From Oscillospiraceae bacterium (GTDB lineage Bacteria > Bacillota > Clostridia > Oscillospirales > Oscillospiraceae): a stretch of 9,882 bases of DNA. The notes under the pieces were generated by a model. The model worked only from the letters and a program-made list of their open reading frames with translations. It was not told the origin of the DNA and ran no database searches. The stretch spans positions 1 to 9,882 of the forward strand of contig JAEDIZ010000077.1 in NCBI GenBank assembly GCA_016296635.1, read 5' to 3'. The translations under genes were made by a program, and so were the position numbers. Shown piece after piece: positions 1 through 7,292 of this stretch; position 1 is the stretch's first letter; each line of letters begins with the position of its first letter.

Positions 1-1155
<1,155 letters not shown>

Positions 1156-1177
1156 AATAAATTCCTTTCCGGGCAAG

Positions 1178-1206
1178 AAAAAACGCACTCTGAATCGGCA
1201 GAGTGC
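1178..1206 (-). terminator. Intrinsic terminator of the metK riboswitch (expression platform)
   Basis: On the minus strand GCACTCTG (1206-1199) pairs perfectly with CAGAGTGC (1192-1185) around a six-base loop, followed by one G and six T residues (1183-1178). It lies between the SAM-I aptamer and the metK ribosome binding site. This is the normal place for the transcription-attenuating hairpin of an S-box leader. With SAM bound, the terminator should form and stop transcription before metK. Confidence 0.9.
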
Positions 1207-1220
1207 ATGAAATCTCATTC

Positions 1221-1314
1221 CCTCATCTTTCGATTCGCTCGCCGGATTTAGCACCTTGCAAAATGCAGGTTGCCGGACATCATCGGGCCGTTCCCTCCGT
1301 CACTCTTGATAAGG
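1221..1314 (-). ncRNA. SAM-I (S-box) riboswitch aptamer upstream of metK
   Basis: Read on the minus strand, the leader contains the conserved S-box blocks in order. These are CCTTATC (P1 5' arm, 1314-1308), GGAGGGA (1298-1292), GGCCCGATGATG (1289-1278), CCGGCAACC (1276-1268), a P3 hairpin ACCTGCA/TGCAAGGT around a short T-rich loop, GGTGCTAAATCC (1255-1244), and GATGAGG (P1 3' arm, 1227-1221). The P1 arms pair over seven positions with one G-U. P4 is short (CGA/TCG around 1232-1242). Position directly before a terminator and metK matches the known role: SAM binding stabilises P1 and allows termination. AGAGTG (1306-1301) is also complementary to CACTCT in the terminator 5' arm, which might contribute to an alternative fold; that is inference. 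Confidence 0.95.
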
Positions 1315-1334
1315 CATATACAGTTATCACCAAG

Positions 1335-1362
1335 ATTATATTCTTTTTTCAGCAAAAGTCAA
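1335..1362 (-). promoter_or_regulatory. Sigma-A promoter for the metK leader
   Basis: Minus-strand -35 TTGACT (1362-1357) and -10 TATAAT (1340-1335) are separated by 16 bases. Transcription should start near 1328, about 14 bases before the riboswitch P1 helix. The A/T-rich stretch upstream (to about 1395) could act as an UP element. Confidence 0.85.
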
Positions 1363-1442
1363 CAGATTTTTGCCGTATAAATAATATTTTTTATGCCAAT
1401 ACTGGACAGCGGAAAGAATTTACATTTTATTGATAGACTTTC

Positions 1443-1470
1443 CTGCATTTATCCGATAAAATAAATGCAG
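1443..1470. repeat. Perfect 10-base inverted repeat before the rhomboid-like gene
   Basis: CTGCATTTAT (1443-1452) and ATAAATGCAG (1461-1470) are perfect reverse complements around an eight-base spacer. The repeat ends four bases before the GGAGGG ribosome binding site of the gene starting at 1489. It has no U-tract, so it does not look like a terminator. It could be an operator or a leader hairpin affecting translation. I could not place a convincing plus-strand promoter; TTGATA at 1430-1435 is a weak -35 candidate that would put the repeat over the promoter. Confidence 0.6.
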
Positions 1471-1488
1471 CTTTGGAGGGTGATACAA

Positions 1489-2352
1489 ATGCAGGAGCTT
1501 CGCAAACGCTTTGACAGATGGTGTCTGAAAAACAGAAACAAGGGCATCCGCAATCTGATGCTCGTCATCGCCATCGGCAATCTGATAACCTATTTTCTTT
1601 CTTCCATTGACCCGAGCCGTGTTGTCTATTCTTTCCTTTGTTTCTCCCGCAGTGCCATTCTGAGAGGTCAGATCTGGCGGCTGTTTACTTATGTATTCAC
1701 ATATCTTCTTGACACAAAGGGCATCAGCTTCCTTTTGGCAGCGGTTTCTCTTTTCTGCTACTACCAGTTCGGCAAGATCCTTGAACAGATCTGGGGCAGT
1801 TTCCGGTTCAATTTCTACTATCTGACCGGCATCCTTCTCAACGACATTTTCTCTCTGATCTTCGGCTGGAGCTGCACGGCGACCGATCTGAACCTGAGTC
1901 TGTTCCTTGCCGTTGCCACCATCGCACCGGAAGCGCAGGTGCTTCTGTTCTTCATTCTTCCGATCAGGATGAAGTGGATGGCGTGGGTCTATCTCGGCTT
2001 TACCGTTTTCAACGTTCTGCAGCTTTTCAGTTACGGCCCGCTCTATTTCCTGTGGCTTGCACCGATCGTCCCGCTGCTGAACTACATCCTTTTCTTCGGG
2101 AAAGACATCCGAAACGTTCTGCCGGACTTTCTCAAAAACAATTCGCCCCGTGCCTCCCGATCCAAACCCAACGCAAACTGGGCGTCCTCCTATCAACAGA
2201 AAAATGCCCAGCCTGCTTACCGCCACAAATGCACCGTCTGCGGAAGAACCGATACGCAGTACCCCAATCTGGAATTCCGTTACTGCTCCAAATGCAGCGG
2301 CTTCTATTGCTACTGCATCGACCACATCAACAATCACGAACATATCCGATAA
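1489..2352 (+). CDS. Rhomboid-fold (derlin-like) membrane protein with C-terminal zinc-ribbon-like motif, probably non-proteolytic
   Basis: The 287-residue product starts at the ATG at 1489, eight bases after GGAGGG. An in-frame ATG at 1465 lies before that ribosome binding site and is unlikely. A basic N-terminus is followed by about six hydrophobic segments (roughly residues 22-40, 65-92, 105-126, 136-158, 163-181, 184-204). GQIWRLFTYVFTY (60-72) matches the WR motif of the rhomboid/derlin first loop. The block around YQFGKILEQIWGSFRF resembles rhomboid TM2-TM3. No GxSG serine motif or partner membrane histidine is present, so it resembles derlin-type pseudoproteases. The tail (residues 248-283) holds C-x2-C, C-x2-C, then C-x-C and two histidines, a zinc-ribbon-like pattern. 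The gene is monocistronic, divergent from metK, and ends at a strong terminator. Substrate or partner is unknown. Fold assignment is moderate; loss of catalysis is inferred from the missing motif. Confidence 0.85.
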   Translation: MQELRKRFDRWCLKNRNKGIRNLMLVIAIGNLITYFLSSIDPSRVVYSFLCFSRSAILRGQIWRLFTYVFTYLLDTKGISFLLAAVSLFCYYQFGKILEQIWGSFRFNFYYLTGILLNDIFSLIFGWSCTATDLNLSLFLAVATIAPEAQVLLFFILPIRMKWMAWVYLGFTVFNVLQLFSYGPLYFLWLAPIVPLLNYILFFGKDIRNVLPDFLKNNSPRASRSKPNANWASSYQQKNAQPAYRHKCTVCGRTDTQYPNLEFRYCSKCSGFYCYCIDHINNHEHIR

Positions 2353-2380
2353 AAAAAGCCGCCCGGCCGGGCGGCTTTTT
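2351..2380. terminator. Bidirectional intrinsic terminator between convergent genes
   Basis: The sequence is a perfect palindrome centred between 2366 and 2367: a GCCGCCCGG arm and its complement flanked by A7 on the left and T5 on the right. It gives a GC-rich hairpin with a U-tract on either strand. It therefore serves both the plus-strand rhomboid-like gene, whose stop codon it touches, and the minus-strand substrate-binding protein ending at 2385. Confidence 0.92.
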
Positions 2381-2384
2381 CCTT

Positions 2385-3452
2385 CTATTTTCCGAGCCAT
2401 CCGTTCGCTTCCGCGTCCGTCAGCTCCGCATTCCAAAACAGACTGTAAAACTCCTTTGCGGTCTGCGCCATATCATAGCTGTATACCTCGGGGTAAAGCA
2501 GATTCCCGAGCCACCGCACACCCAGCAGCATATTCATGGACGGCGGATTGGACATCCAGTTATAAGGAACACCCGGGATCTCATAAAACTGCCCTTCCCG
2601 GATCGCGCGAAGCTGATGCCATGCCGGATCCTGCTCTGCCGTTTCATAGATGCTTCCCGGCGCGAACAAAATCACATCCGGGTCAAACAGATAGAGCTGC
2701 TCAAAGTTGATCGGCGTTCCGCCCGCTTTTCCGCTGACGGATTCAATGGCTGCCGCATTATTCGCTCCAACCAGTTCGATTACCTGCGCCTGCGCAGAGC
2801 CGGTTGCGTTGGTATCCAGCCCCGCCGGACCGGACGTGTAAAGCACGGTCTTTCTCTCGGCGTCAGGTATTTTCGCCGCGTTTTCCTGCGCCATCCGAAG
2901 GGTTTCATCCACAAAGGAAGCAAGCTTTTCCGCCCTCTCCTCTTTACCCGACAGAATGGTGCCGAGGACACGGAATGCGTGCGCCATATTCGCAAGATCC
3001 GCCTCCAGGAAAATGACTGGGATGCCGACCTGCTCCTGCAGCGTATCCAAATCCTCTGCAATGCCATTTTTCTTTTCACCGAGATCGATGATCAGCTGCG
3101 GTGCCGCAGTCAGAAGCGTTTCAAGATTCAAGTTCGCTTTTCCGCCGTACATCTGTCCGGTCTCCGGAAGCGCTGCCAGCTGCGTGGGAAGATACGCCGT
3201 CTGATTTTCAGAAACTGCCGTGCTGACGGTTACCATCTCGTCTGGTGCAAGCGCACCAAGCATCATCGTGGCAACCGAGCCCGCAGGAGAAACTTTCATG
3301 ATCTGCGCAGGAATTTCCAACGTCCTGCCCAGATCGTCAGTAATGCTGACATAGGGTGGGTCCGGCTGATTTTTCGGTGCAGCCGGTGCACAGCCTGTCA
3401 TTCCGGAAGCAAGCAGCAGAACGCACAGAAAAATTGCGATCATTTTTTTCAT
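2385..3452 (-). CDS. ABC transporter substrate-binding lipoprotein, iron/siderophore/cobalamin type
   Basis: This 355-residue protein has a lipoprotein signal peptide: MKKM, a hydrophobic core, then S-G-M-T-G-C with the lipidated cysteine at residue 21. It should be anchored outside the cytoplasmic membrane. The mature part has the two-lobed layout of the FepB/BtuF/HemV class (PF01497). ITDDLGRTLEIP (37-48) opens the N-lobe, NLETLLTAAPQLIIDLG (109-125) ends its core, a long linker helix spans about 157-195, and the C-lobe includes LYLFDPDVILFA (253-264) and PYNWMSNPPSMNMLLGVRWL (296-315). Such proteins deliver chelated iron, haem or corrinoid to a FecCD-type permease. No permease or ATPase gene is adjacent: the gene is alone between a promoter and a terminator, so it must use components encoded elsewhere. 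AAAGGAAA precedes the start. The ligand cannot be told from sequence. Confidence 0.92.
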   Translation of the reverse strand: MKKMIAIFLCVLLLASGMTGCAPAAPKNQPDPPYVSITDDLGRTLEIPAQIMKVSPAGSVATMMLGALAPDEMVTVSTAVSENQTAYLPTQLAALPETGQMYGGKANLNLETLLTAAPQLIIDLGEKKNGIAEDLDTLQEQVGIPVIFLEADLANMAHAFRVLGTILSGKEERAEKLASFVDETLRMAQENAAKIPDAERKTVLYTSGPAGLDTNATGSAQAQVIELVGANNAAAIESVSGKAGGTPINFEQLYLFDPDVILFAPGSIYETAEQDPAWHQLRAIREGQFYEIPGVPYNWMSNPPSMNMLLGVRWLGNLLYPEVYSYDMAQTAKEFYSLFWNAELTDAEANGWLGK

Positions 3453-3470
3453 AGTTTCAGTTTCCTTTCA

Positions 3471-3492
3471 GTTATTCTGTTGTAAGAATAAC
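3471..3492. promoter_or_regulatory. Putative operator: 8-6-8 palindrome over the -10 box of the binding-protein gene
   Basis: GTTATTCT and AGAATAAC are perfect inverted repeats around GTTGTA. The palindrome covers the -10 hexamer (3485-3490) and the expected start site of the minus-strand promoter, the usual place for a repressor. CTGTTGTA occurs inside it (3477-3484) and again at 3516-3523, upstream of the -35 box. It does not match a Fur box as I know it. Metal or cofactor control is a guess based on the downstream gene. Confidence 0.55.
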
Positions 3493-3513
3493 GATTTGAT
3501 TCCGCTCTGTCAA
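3485..3513 (-). promoter_or_regulatory. Promoter of the substrate-binding protein gene
   Basis: Minus-strand -35 TTGACA (3513-3508) is followed after exactly 17 bases by TATTCT (3490-3485), four of six matches to the -10 consensus. The leader to the ATG at 3452 would be about 25 bases. The -10 lies inside the palindrome at 3471-3492. Confidence 0.75.
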
Positions 3514-3588
3514 TACTGTTGTACGATAAAATCAAACTATTTTAAAACATTTTCGTTATTGCCGAACAGCTTGGCTGATCGTGCACAT

Positions 3589-3617
3589 TTGACAACCCAT
3601 TACGACAGCAATATAAT
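3589..3617 (+). promoter_or_regulatory. Consensus sigma-A promoter for the RNA methyltransferase gene
   Basis: TTGACA (3589-3594), a 17-base spacer and TATAAT (3612-3617) match the consensus fully. Transcription should start near 3624, giving a leader of about 26 bases with the ribosome binding site AAAGGAGA. It diverges from the promoter at 3485-3513. Confidence 0.9.
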
Positions 3618-3649
3618 GAACTGCGAAAACGAGACAAAAGGAGACCGCC

Positions 3650-4471
3650 ATGCCGAATGTCATTGAAATCACGGATTTTTCCGCCCCGGAGCTGGACATT
3701 TATGCCCGACTGACAGAAAACCAGCTGATCAACCGTGCAGAACCGGAGAAGGGTCTTTTTATTGCCGAAAGTCCCAATGTGATCCTCCGGGCGTTGGATG
3801 CAGGATATGAGCCGGTCTCCCTTCTGATGGAGCATAAACATGTAGACGGTCAGGCGAAGGAGGTCATCTCGCGCTGTGGCTGCGTTCCGGTTTATACCTC
3901 CACGCTGGACGTTCTGACCCAGCTGACCGGTTTTCAGCTCACCCGCGGCGTTCTTTGCGCCATGCGCAGGAGAAAACAGCCGGATGTGGAAACCGTCTGC
4001 AAAAACGCCCGGCGCATTGCGGTTTTGGAAAACATCATGAATCCCACAAACCTCGGTGCGATTTTCCGTTCTGCCGCCGCGCTCGGCATGGACGCGGTGC
4101 TTCTGACCCCCGGCTGCTGCGATCCGTTCTACCGCCGCAGCGCAAGAGTCAGCATGGGCACGATTTTTCAGGTTCCGTGGACTTACATCGGAACCGAATT
4201 TACCGACTGGCCGCACCCCGGTATGGACAGACTTCGGGTCATGGGCTTCAAAACAGCAGCCATGGCACTGCGGGATGACTCTTACAGCGTGGACGATCCC
4301 GCGCTGGCAGCAGAAAAAAGGCTCGCCATCATCCTCGGCACCGAGGGCGACGGTCTTGCCGATTGCACCATTGCAGACTGCGATTACACCGTCCGCATTC
4401 CCATGCAGCATGGGGTAGACTCTCTCAATGTTGCCGCCGCCAGCGCAGTAGCCTTCTGGCAGCTTCGATAA
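3650..4471 (+). CDS. TrmH/SpoU family RNA 2'-O-methyltransferase
   Basis: The 273-residue product carries all three SPOUT-fold motifs of the SpoU family. Motif 1 is NPTNLGAIFRSAAALG (131-146) with the conserved Asn134, Gly136 and catalytic-type Arg140. Motif 2 is ILGTEGDGL (228-236). Motif 3 is IPMQHGVDSLNVAAASA (250-266), which forms the trefoil knot that binds SAM. Residues about 28-105 look like the L30e-like substrate-binding domain (GLFIAESPNVILRAL). Family members methylate ribose 2'-OH groups in rRNA or tRNA as dimers; the target nucleotide cannot be predicted here. The RlmB/TsnR-like layout makes rRNA more likely than tRNA. AAAGGAGA lies about nine bases before the ATG. The gene is a single unit with its own consensus promoter and a terminator shared with the facing operon. 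Confidence 0.93.
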   Translation: MPNVIEITDFSAPELDIYARLTENQLINRAEPEKGLFIAESPNVILRALDAGYEPVSLLMEHKHVDGQAKEVISRCGCVPVYTSTLDVLTQLTGFQLTRGVLCAMRRRKQPDVETVCKNARRIAVLENIMNPTNLGAIFRSAAALGMDAVLLTPGCCDPFYRRSARVSMGTIFQVPWTYIGTEFTDWPHPGMDRLRVMGFKTAAMALRDDSYSVDDPALAAEKRLAIILGTEGDGLADCTIADCDYTVRIPMQHGVDSLNVAAASAVAFWQLR

Positions 4472-4517
4472 AAAAACACACAGATACTGTATCCGCTTAC
4501 GAAGGTTCTTTACGCAG

Positions 4518-4560
4518 AAAACCCACCGAAAAGAGATTGTCTCTCTTCGGTGGGTTTTTC
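4518..4560. terminator. Bidirectional intrinsic terminator
   Basis: AAACCCACCGAA pairs with TTCGGTGGGTTT, with a further AGAGA/TCTCT inner stem and a T5 run after it on the plus strand. On the minus strand the hairpin is followed by four T residues. It ends the RNA methyltransferase unit and also the minus-strand peptidase operon whose last gene stops at 4596. Confidence 0.9.
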
Positions 4561-4595
4561 TTTCCATCCAAATAATTCAAATAAAACCGTACAGA

Positions 4596-5105
4596 TTATG
4601 ATTTGTTTCCGTGGGTCTGCAAATACTCCGCCAGCGTGTTCAGCATCTCGCGGTTCGTCGGATGATAAACTTTCAATCCGGACTCCGCTCCTGAAGAAAC
4701 CGCAATCATGTTTCCGCCCTGCATCGACATAACGCAGCTCTCATTCGCTCTGCTTCCCCATACGAGGACCACAACAGCGGACAGGCCCGCACCGTCAGAA
4801 CCGACGCTGTCAATACTCCATGGCAGCAAATTGCGAAAATCCCGGCGATAGTTTGACGATTCCAGTATCTCCATGATTTCTTCAAAACCATCTTCCTGCG
4901 GTGACAGCTCACTGAGCGTATAGCCGTTGGTATAGGGCTTTCCGTTTTCTACGCCAAATATGCAGACCGAGCAGGCAATGCCGGAAACCGCACTTTTTTC
5001 TGCGCATATAACAGAAGAAAGCAAGTGCGGCCAAACGCGCCATATTCCTGCAAGCAGGGCAATTATCAATACCGCCGCCGCAAGCAAAGCAGTCCTCTTT
5101 TTCAT
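4596..5105 (-). CDS. Hypothetical membrane-anchored protein, last gene of the peptidase operon
   Basis: I do not recognise a named family. The 169-residue product starts MKKR and has one hydrophobic segment (about residues 5-25) followed by a soluble domain, presumably extracellular. No lipobox is visible. The domain contains four cysteines (residues 34, 45, 48 and 124), a Leu-Ser-Glu-Leu-Ser-Pro motif leading into a predicted helix (about 73-83), and Y-R-R-D-F-R-N-L-L-P-W (86-96). Start choice: GAGGAT lies about seven bases before the ATG at 5105. A TTG at 5141 preceded by GGAG, only 18 bases after the peptidase stop codon, would add twelve residues and is a real alternative. Position after the M20 peptidase on the same strand, with no terminator between, suggests co-transcription. 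A role as accessory protein to the peptidase or transporter is inference. Confidence 0.75.
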   Translation of the reverse strand: MKKRTALLAAAVLIIALLAGIWRVWPHLLSSVICAEKSAVSGIACSVCIFGVENGKPYTNGYTLSELSPQEDGFEEIMEILESSNYRRDFRNLLPWSIDSVGSDGAGLSAVVVLVWGSRANESCVMSMQGGNMIAVSSGAESGLKVYHPTNREMLNTLAEYLQTHGNKS

Positions 5106-5159
5106 ACTTTCATCCTCATCAAACGTTACTTTGTCTGCCAAGAAAACTCCGTGTTTTTT

Positions 5160-6596
5160 TCAGCACTGTTTGATAAGGCGGATATAGAACTCAACGGCTC
5201 TGTGCACAGTTTCCACGCGGATGCGTTCGTTGTTGCCGTGAATCGTATGCCGTTCCTCCGTGGTCAGATCCATGGCGGAGAAGCGGTAGACATGATTGCT
5301 GATCCCGTCATAATGTCGGCTGTCGGAGCATTGCACCATCAGATAGGGAGAAACAAGGCAGCCCTTCCATGTTCCGGCCACGGCATTGGAAACCTTCTGC
5401 CAGGCAGGACAGTTTGTTTCGGAGATGTGCGACGGCTCCATGCTGTCCAGCTTTGTCAGCACCACCCGCTCATTTCCGACCGTTTTTTTCAGATAGGTCA
5501 GAGCACTTTCCACCGTATCCTCCGGGTTGAGCCGGATATTGGAAACCATGCTGGCCGAAGGCGGAATGACATTGTGTGCAAGACTTCCCTGCATCTGCGT
5601 AAACGCAACGGTGGTACGCATCAAAGCGTTCAGTTCACCGCCGGATTTTTTACAGATCATATCCAACACTCCTCCGAAGCACCACAGATTCGCAAAAATC
5701 ATCCGGTAAACAAACGAAGAGTGCCGTCCCAGCGTATCAAACATTTCCGCCACGGGCTTTGTCAGATGTGCCTTGAAGGGATGACTTTCCACCGCCGCGC
5801 AGGCCAGCGACAGCTCGCCCACCGGCGTATGCACGGGAGGCGCAGAGGCATGGCCGCCATCAGACAGAACCTTGTATTCCACATTGATCATGCCCTTTTC
5901 AGCAATGCCGATGAGACCGCAGCTCTGGCTGACGCCCGGGAAGATATCTTTTACAACCGCACCGCCTTCATCAACGACGAAGGCCGGCGTGATGTTCTGC
6001 GCCCGGAACCAGTCCACAATACGGATCGCACCGGGGCCGTTGATCTCTTCGCCGCCGGAGAATGCAAAATAGATATCGTTTTCCGGCGTAAAGCCCTTGG
6101 AAATCAGATGATCAGCCGCCGTCAGGACACCATTAAAGGTCACCTTGGTATCCAGCGTACCGCGTCCCCAAAGAACGCCGTTTTCCAAAATGCCCTCAAA
6201 GGCAGGCTTTTCCCAGTTTTCCTCCTCCACGGGCACCACATCATAGTGTGCCATCAATACGGCAGGATCGCCATGGTTTTTGCCCGTCCAATGGAAGAGC
6301 AGAGCGCGGTCTTCCATACGCTGCAGCGTACAGACTTTGAACACATTCGGATAAAGCTCCGGCAACAGCGCAATCAGCTTTTCAAATTCTGCATCATCCT
6401 CCAAGGCAGGACTCAGATTGGAGACTGTTTTACAGCGAACGAGCTGCTGCAGATTTGTAACTGCCGCTTCCCGGTCAAATTTCTCTTCACCAAATTCTTT
6501 TTCGCCGCTCTGCTTCGGGCGGAACATCGCCGTGCGGATCAGAATCACCGCCGCAAAAGCAACCAGCAGCGCTAAAATGAGATAAAGTGCAATCAT
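5160..6596 (-). CDS. Membrane-anchored M20 family metallopeptidase (PM20D1/CPS1-like)
   Basis: This 478-residue protein starts with one hydrophobic segment (residues 2-20), then the two-zinc M20 catalytic domain. By comparison with the family, the zinc ligands and catalytic residues are His117 and Asp119 (MAHYDVVP), bridging Asp149 (RGTLDTK), catalytic Glu183 with ligand Glu184 (SGGEE), Asp209 (VVDEGG) and the C-terminal His453 (TIHGNNERI). All are present. The insertion that forms the dimerisation domain starts near SDGGHASAPP (245-254). Length and TM anchor fit carboxypeptidase S/PM20D1-type enzymes, which cleave dipeptides or N-acyl amino acids. The exact substrate is unknown. GAGGAGG overlaps the stop codon of the upstream membrane-protein gene (stop at 6609-6611), implying translational coupling. 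The side of the membrane carrying the catalytic domain is unresolved: the N-terminus lacks early positive charges, and an Arg at 21 follows the TM. Confidence 0.93.
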   Translation of the reverse strand: MIALYLILALLVAFAAVILIRTAMFRPKQSGEKEFGEEKFDREAAVTNLQQLVRCKTVSNLSPALEDDAEFEKLIALLPELYPNVFKVCTLQRMEDRALLFHWTGKNHGDPAVLMAHYDVVPVEEENWEKPAFEGILENGVLWGRGTLDTKVTFNGVLTAADHLISKGFTPENDIYFAFSGGEEINGPGAIRIVDWFRAQNITPAFVVDEGGAVVKDIFPGVSQSCGLIGIAEKGMINVEYKVLSDGGHASAPPVHTPVGELSLACAAVESHPFKAHLTKPVAEMFDTLGRHSSFVYRMIFANLWCFGGVLDMICKKSGGELNALMRTTVAFTQMQGSLAHNVIPPSASMVSNIRLNPEDTVESALTYLKKTVGNERVVLTKLDSMEPSHISETNCPAWQKVSNAVAGTWKGCLVSPYLMVQCSDSRHYDGISNHVYRFSAMDLTTEERHTIHGNNERIRVETVHRAVEFYIRLIKQC

Positions 6597-6608
6597 TCTT
6601 CTTCCTCC

Positions 6609-7277
6609 TCAATCAAGCATGCCTTTCTTGTAAAGAATACGGCTGACCGCCAGCGTAAACAGCACGCCCACCGGCACCATGATGCCGACGGTTCCGGCAT
6701 TGAGCGCAGGCACCGCAATAAACAGCACCAGCATCAGAATAAACGGTGCAATAGAGATTTTCCAGCTGTGGGAAATAAACACCACACCCAATCCACCGAA
6801 CAATGCCGGCAGAATCTGTGCAAAGGCTGGTTCCAGAACAGGCGCCTGCAGCAGCGGCGTCAGCGGAACGATCAGCACAACGCCGATGGCAATAATGGCG
6901 GTCGTAACAATACTGGAAACCGCAATCGCGATCGTGGAGATGATCTCGCCCTCTTCGGAATTTGCCTTCACGCCGGCCTGCTCCAATGCTCCCAGCGCGC
7001 AAGGCAGCTTCAGATTCGAAATATTGCCGGTCACGAAGGAAAGATAGGAACCGCCCGCGCCGAGCATCGGCACATAGGTAACGGTTTCCACAACGCCGAC
7101 CGCCCAGTACATCGGTGCCGTTGCGATCAGGCCCATCAGAAGGCCGTGCCAGTCAGGAATCACGCCGAAGATGACGCAGAGGGAAACCGGAAACAGAAGC
7201 AGCAGCACCATGACGCTGAGATTCCAGATTGCACCGCCGCGATGGATCATATCCATGTAGGAAAGATTCTTTTTCAT
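6609..7277 (-). CDS. Polytopic membrane protein, partner of the DUF5058-type protein
   Basis: The 222-residue product is almost entirely hydrophobic, with about five to six membrane segments (roughly residues 18-40, 45-64, 112-138, 151-169, 172-190, 194-214). Between the second and third is a glycine-rich stretch P-M-L-G-A-G-G-S-Y (70-78) leading to NISNLKLPC (85-93), which could be a re-entrant or substrate-binding loop. Charged residues are few and cluster at the ends (KK at 2-3, YKKGMLD at the C-terminus). I do not know a named family. The start follows AAGGGAGGG by about five bases, only 15 bases after the stop of the upstream membrane protein, and its stop overlaps the ribosome binding site of the M20 peptidase gene. 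That tight packing suggests the two membrane proteins form one complex, perhaps a transporter feeding or exporting the peptidase's substrate or product. Confidence 0.85.
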   Translation of the reverse strand: MKKNLSYMDMIHRGGAIWNLSVMVLLLLFPVSLCVIFGVIPDWHGLLMGLIATAPMYWAVGVVETVTYVPMLGAGGSYLSFVTGNISNLKLPCALGALEQAGVKANSEEGEIISTIAIAVSSIVTTAIIAIGVVLIVPLTPLLQAPVLEPAFAQILPALFGGLGVVFISHSWKISIAPFILMLVLFIAVPALNAGTVGIMVPVGVLFTLAVSRILYKKGMLD

Positions 7278-7292
7278 TATGTTTCCCTCCCT

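Noticed and set aside
1420..2436. Minus-strand open frame of 338 codons
   Set aside because: It lies opposite the rhomboid-like gene and crosses the bidirectional terminator at 2351-2380. There is no recognisable protein.
1974..3485. Plus-strand open frame of 503 codons
   Set aside because: It spans the end of one gene, a terminator and the whole antisense strand of the lipoprotein gene. It is rich in Arg, Pro, His and Cys, typical of a shadow frame.
3542..4567. Minus-strand open frame of 341 codons
   Set aside because: It is antisense to the TrmH/SpoU gene and runs through the terminator at 4518-4560.
5025..6575. Plus-strand open frame of 516 codons
   Set aside because: It is antisense to the M20 peptidase gene, which has complete catalytic motifs.
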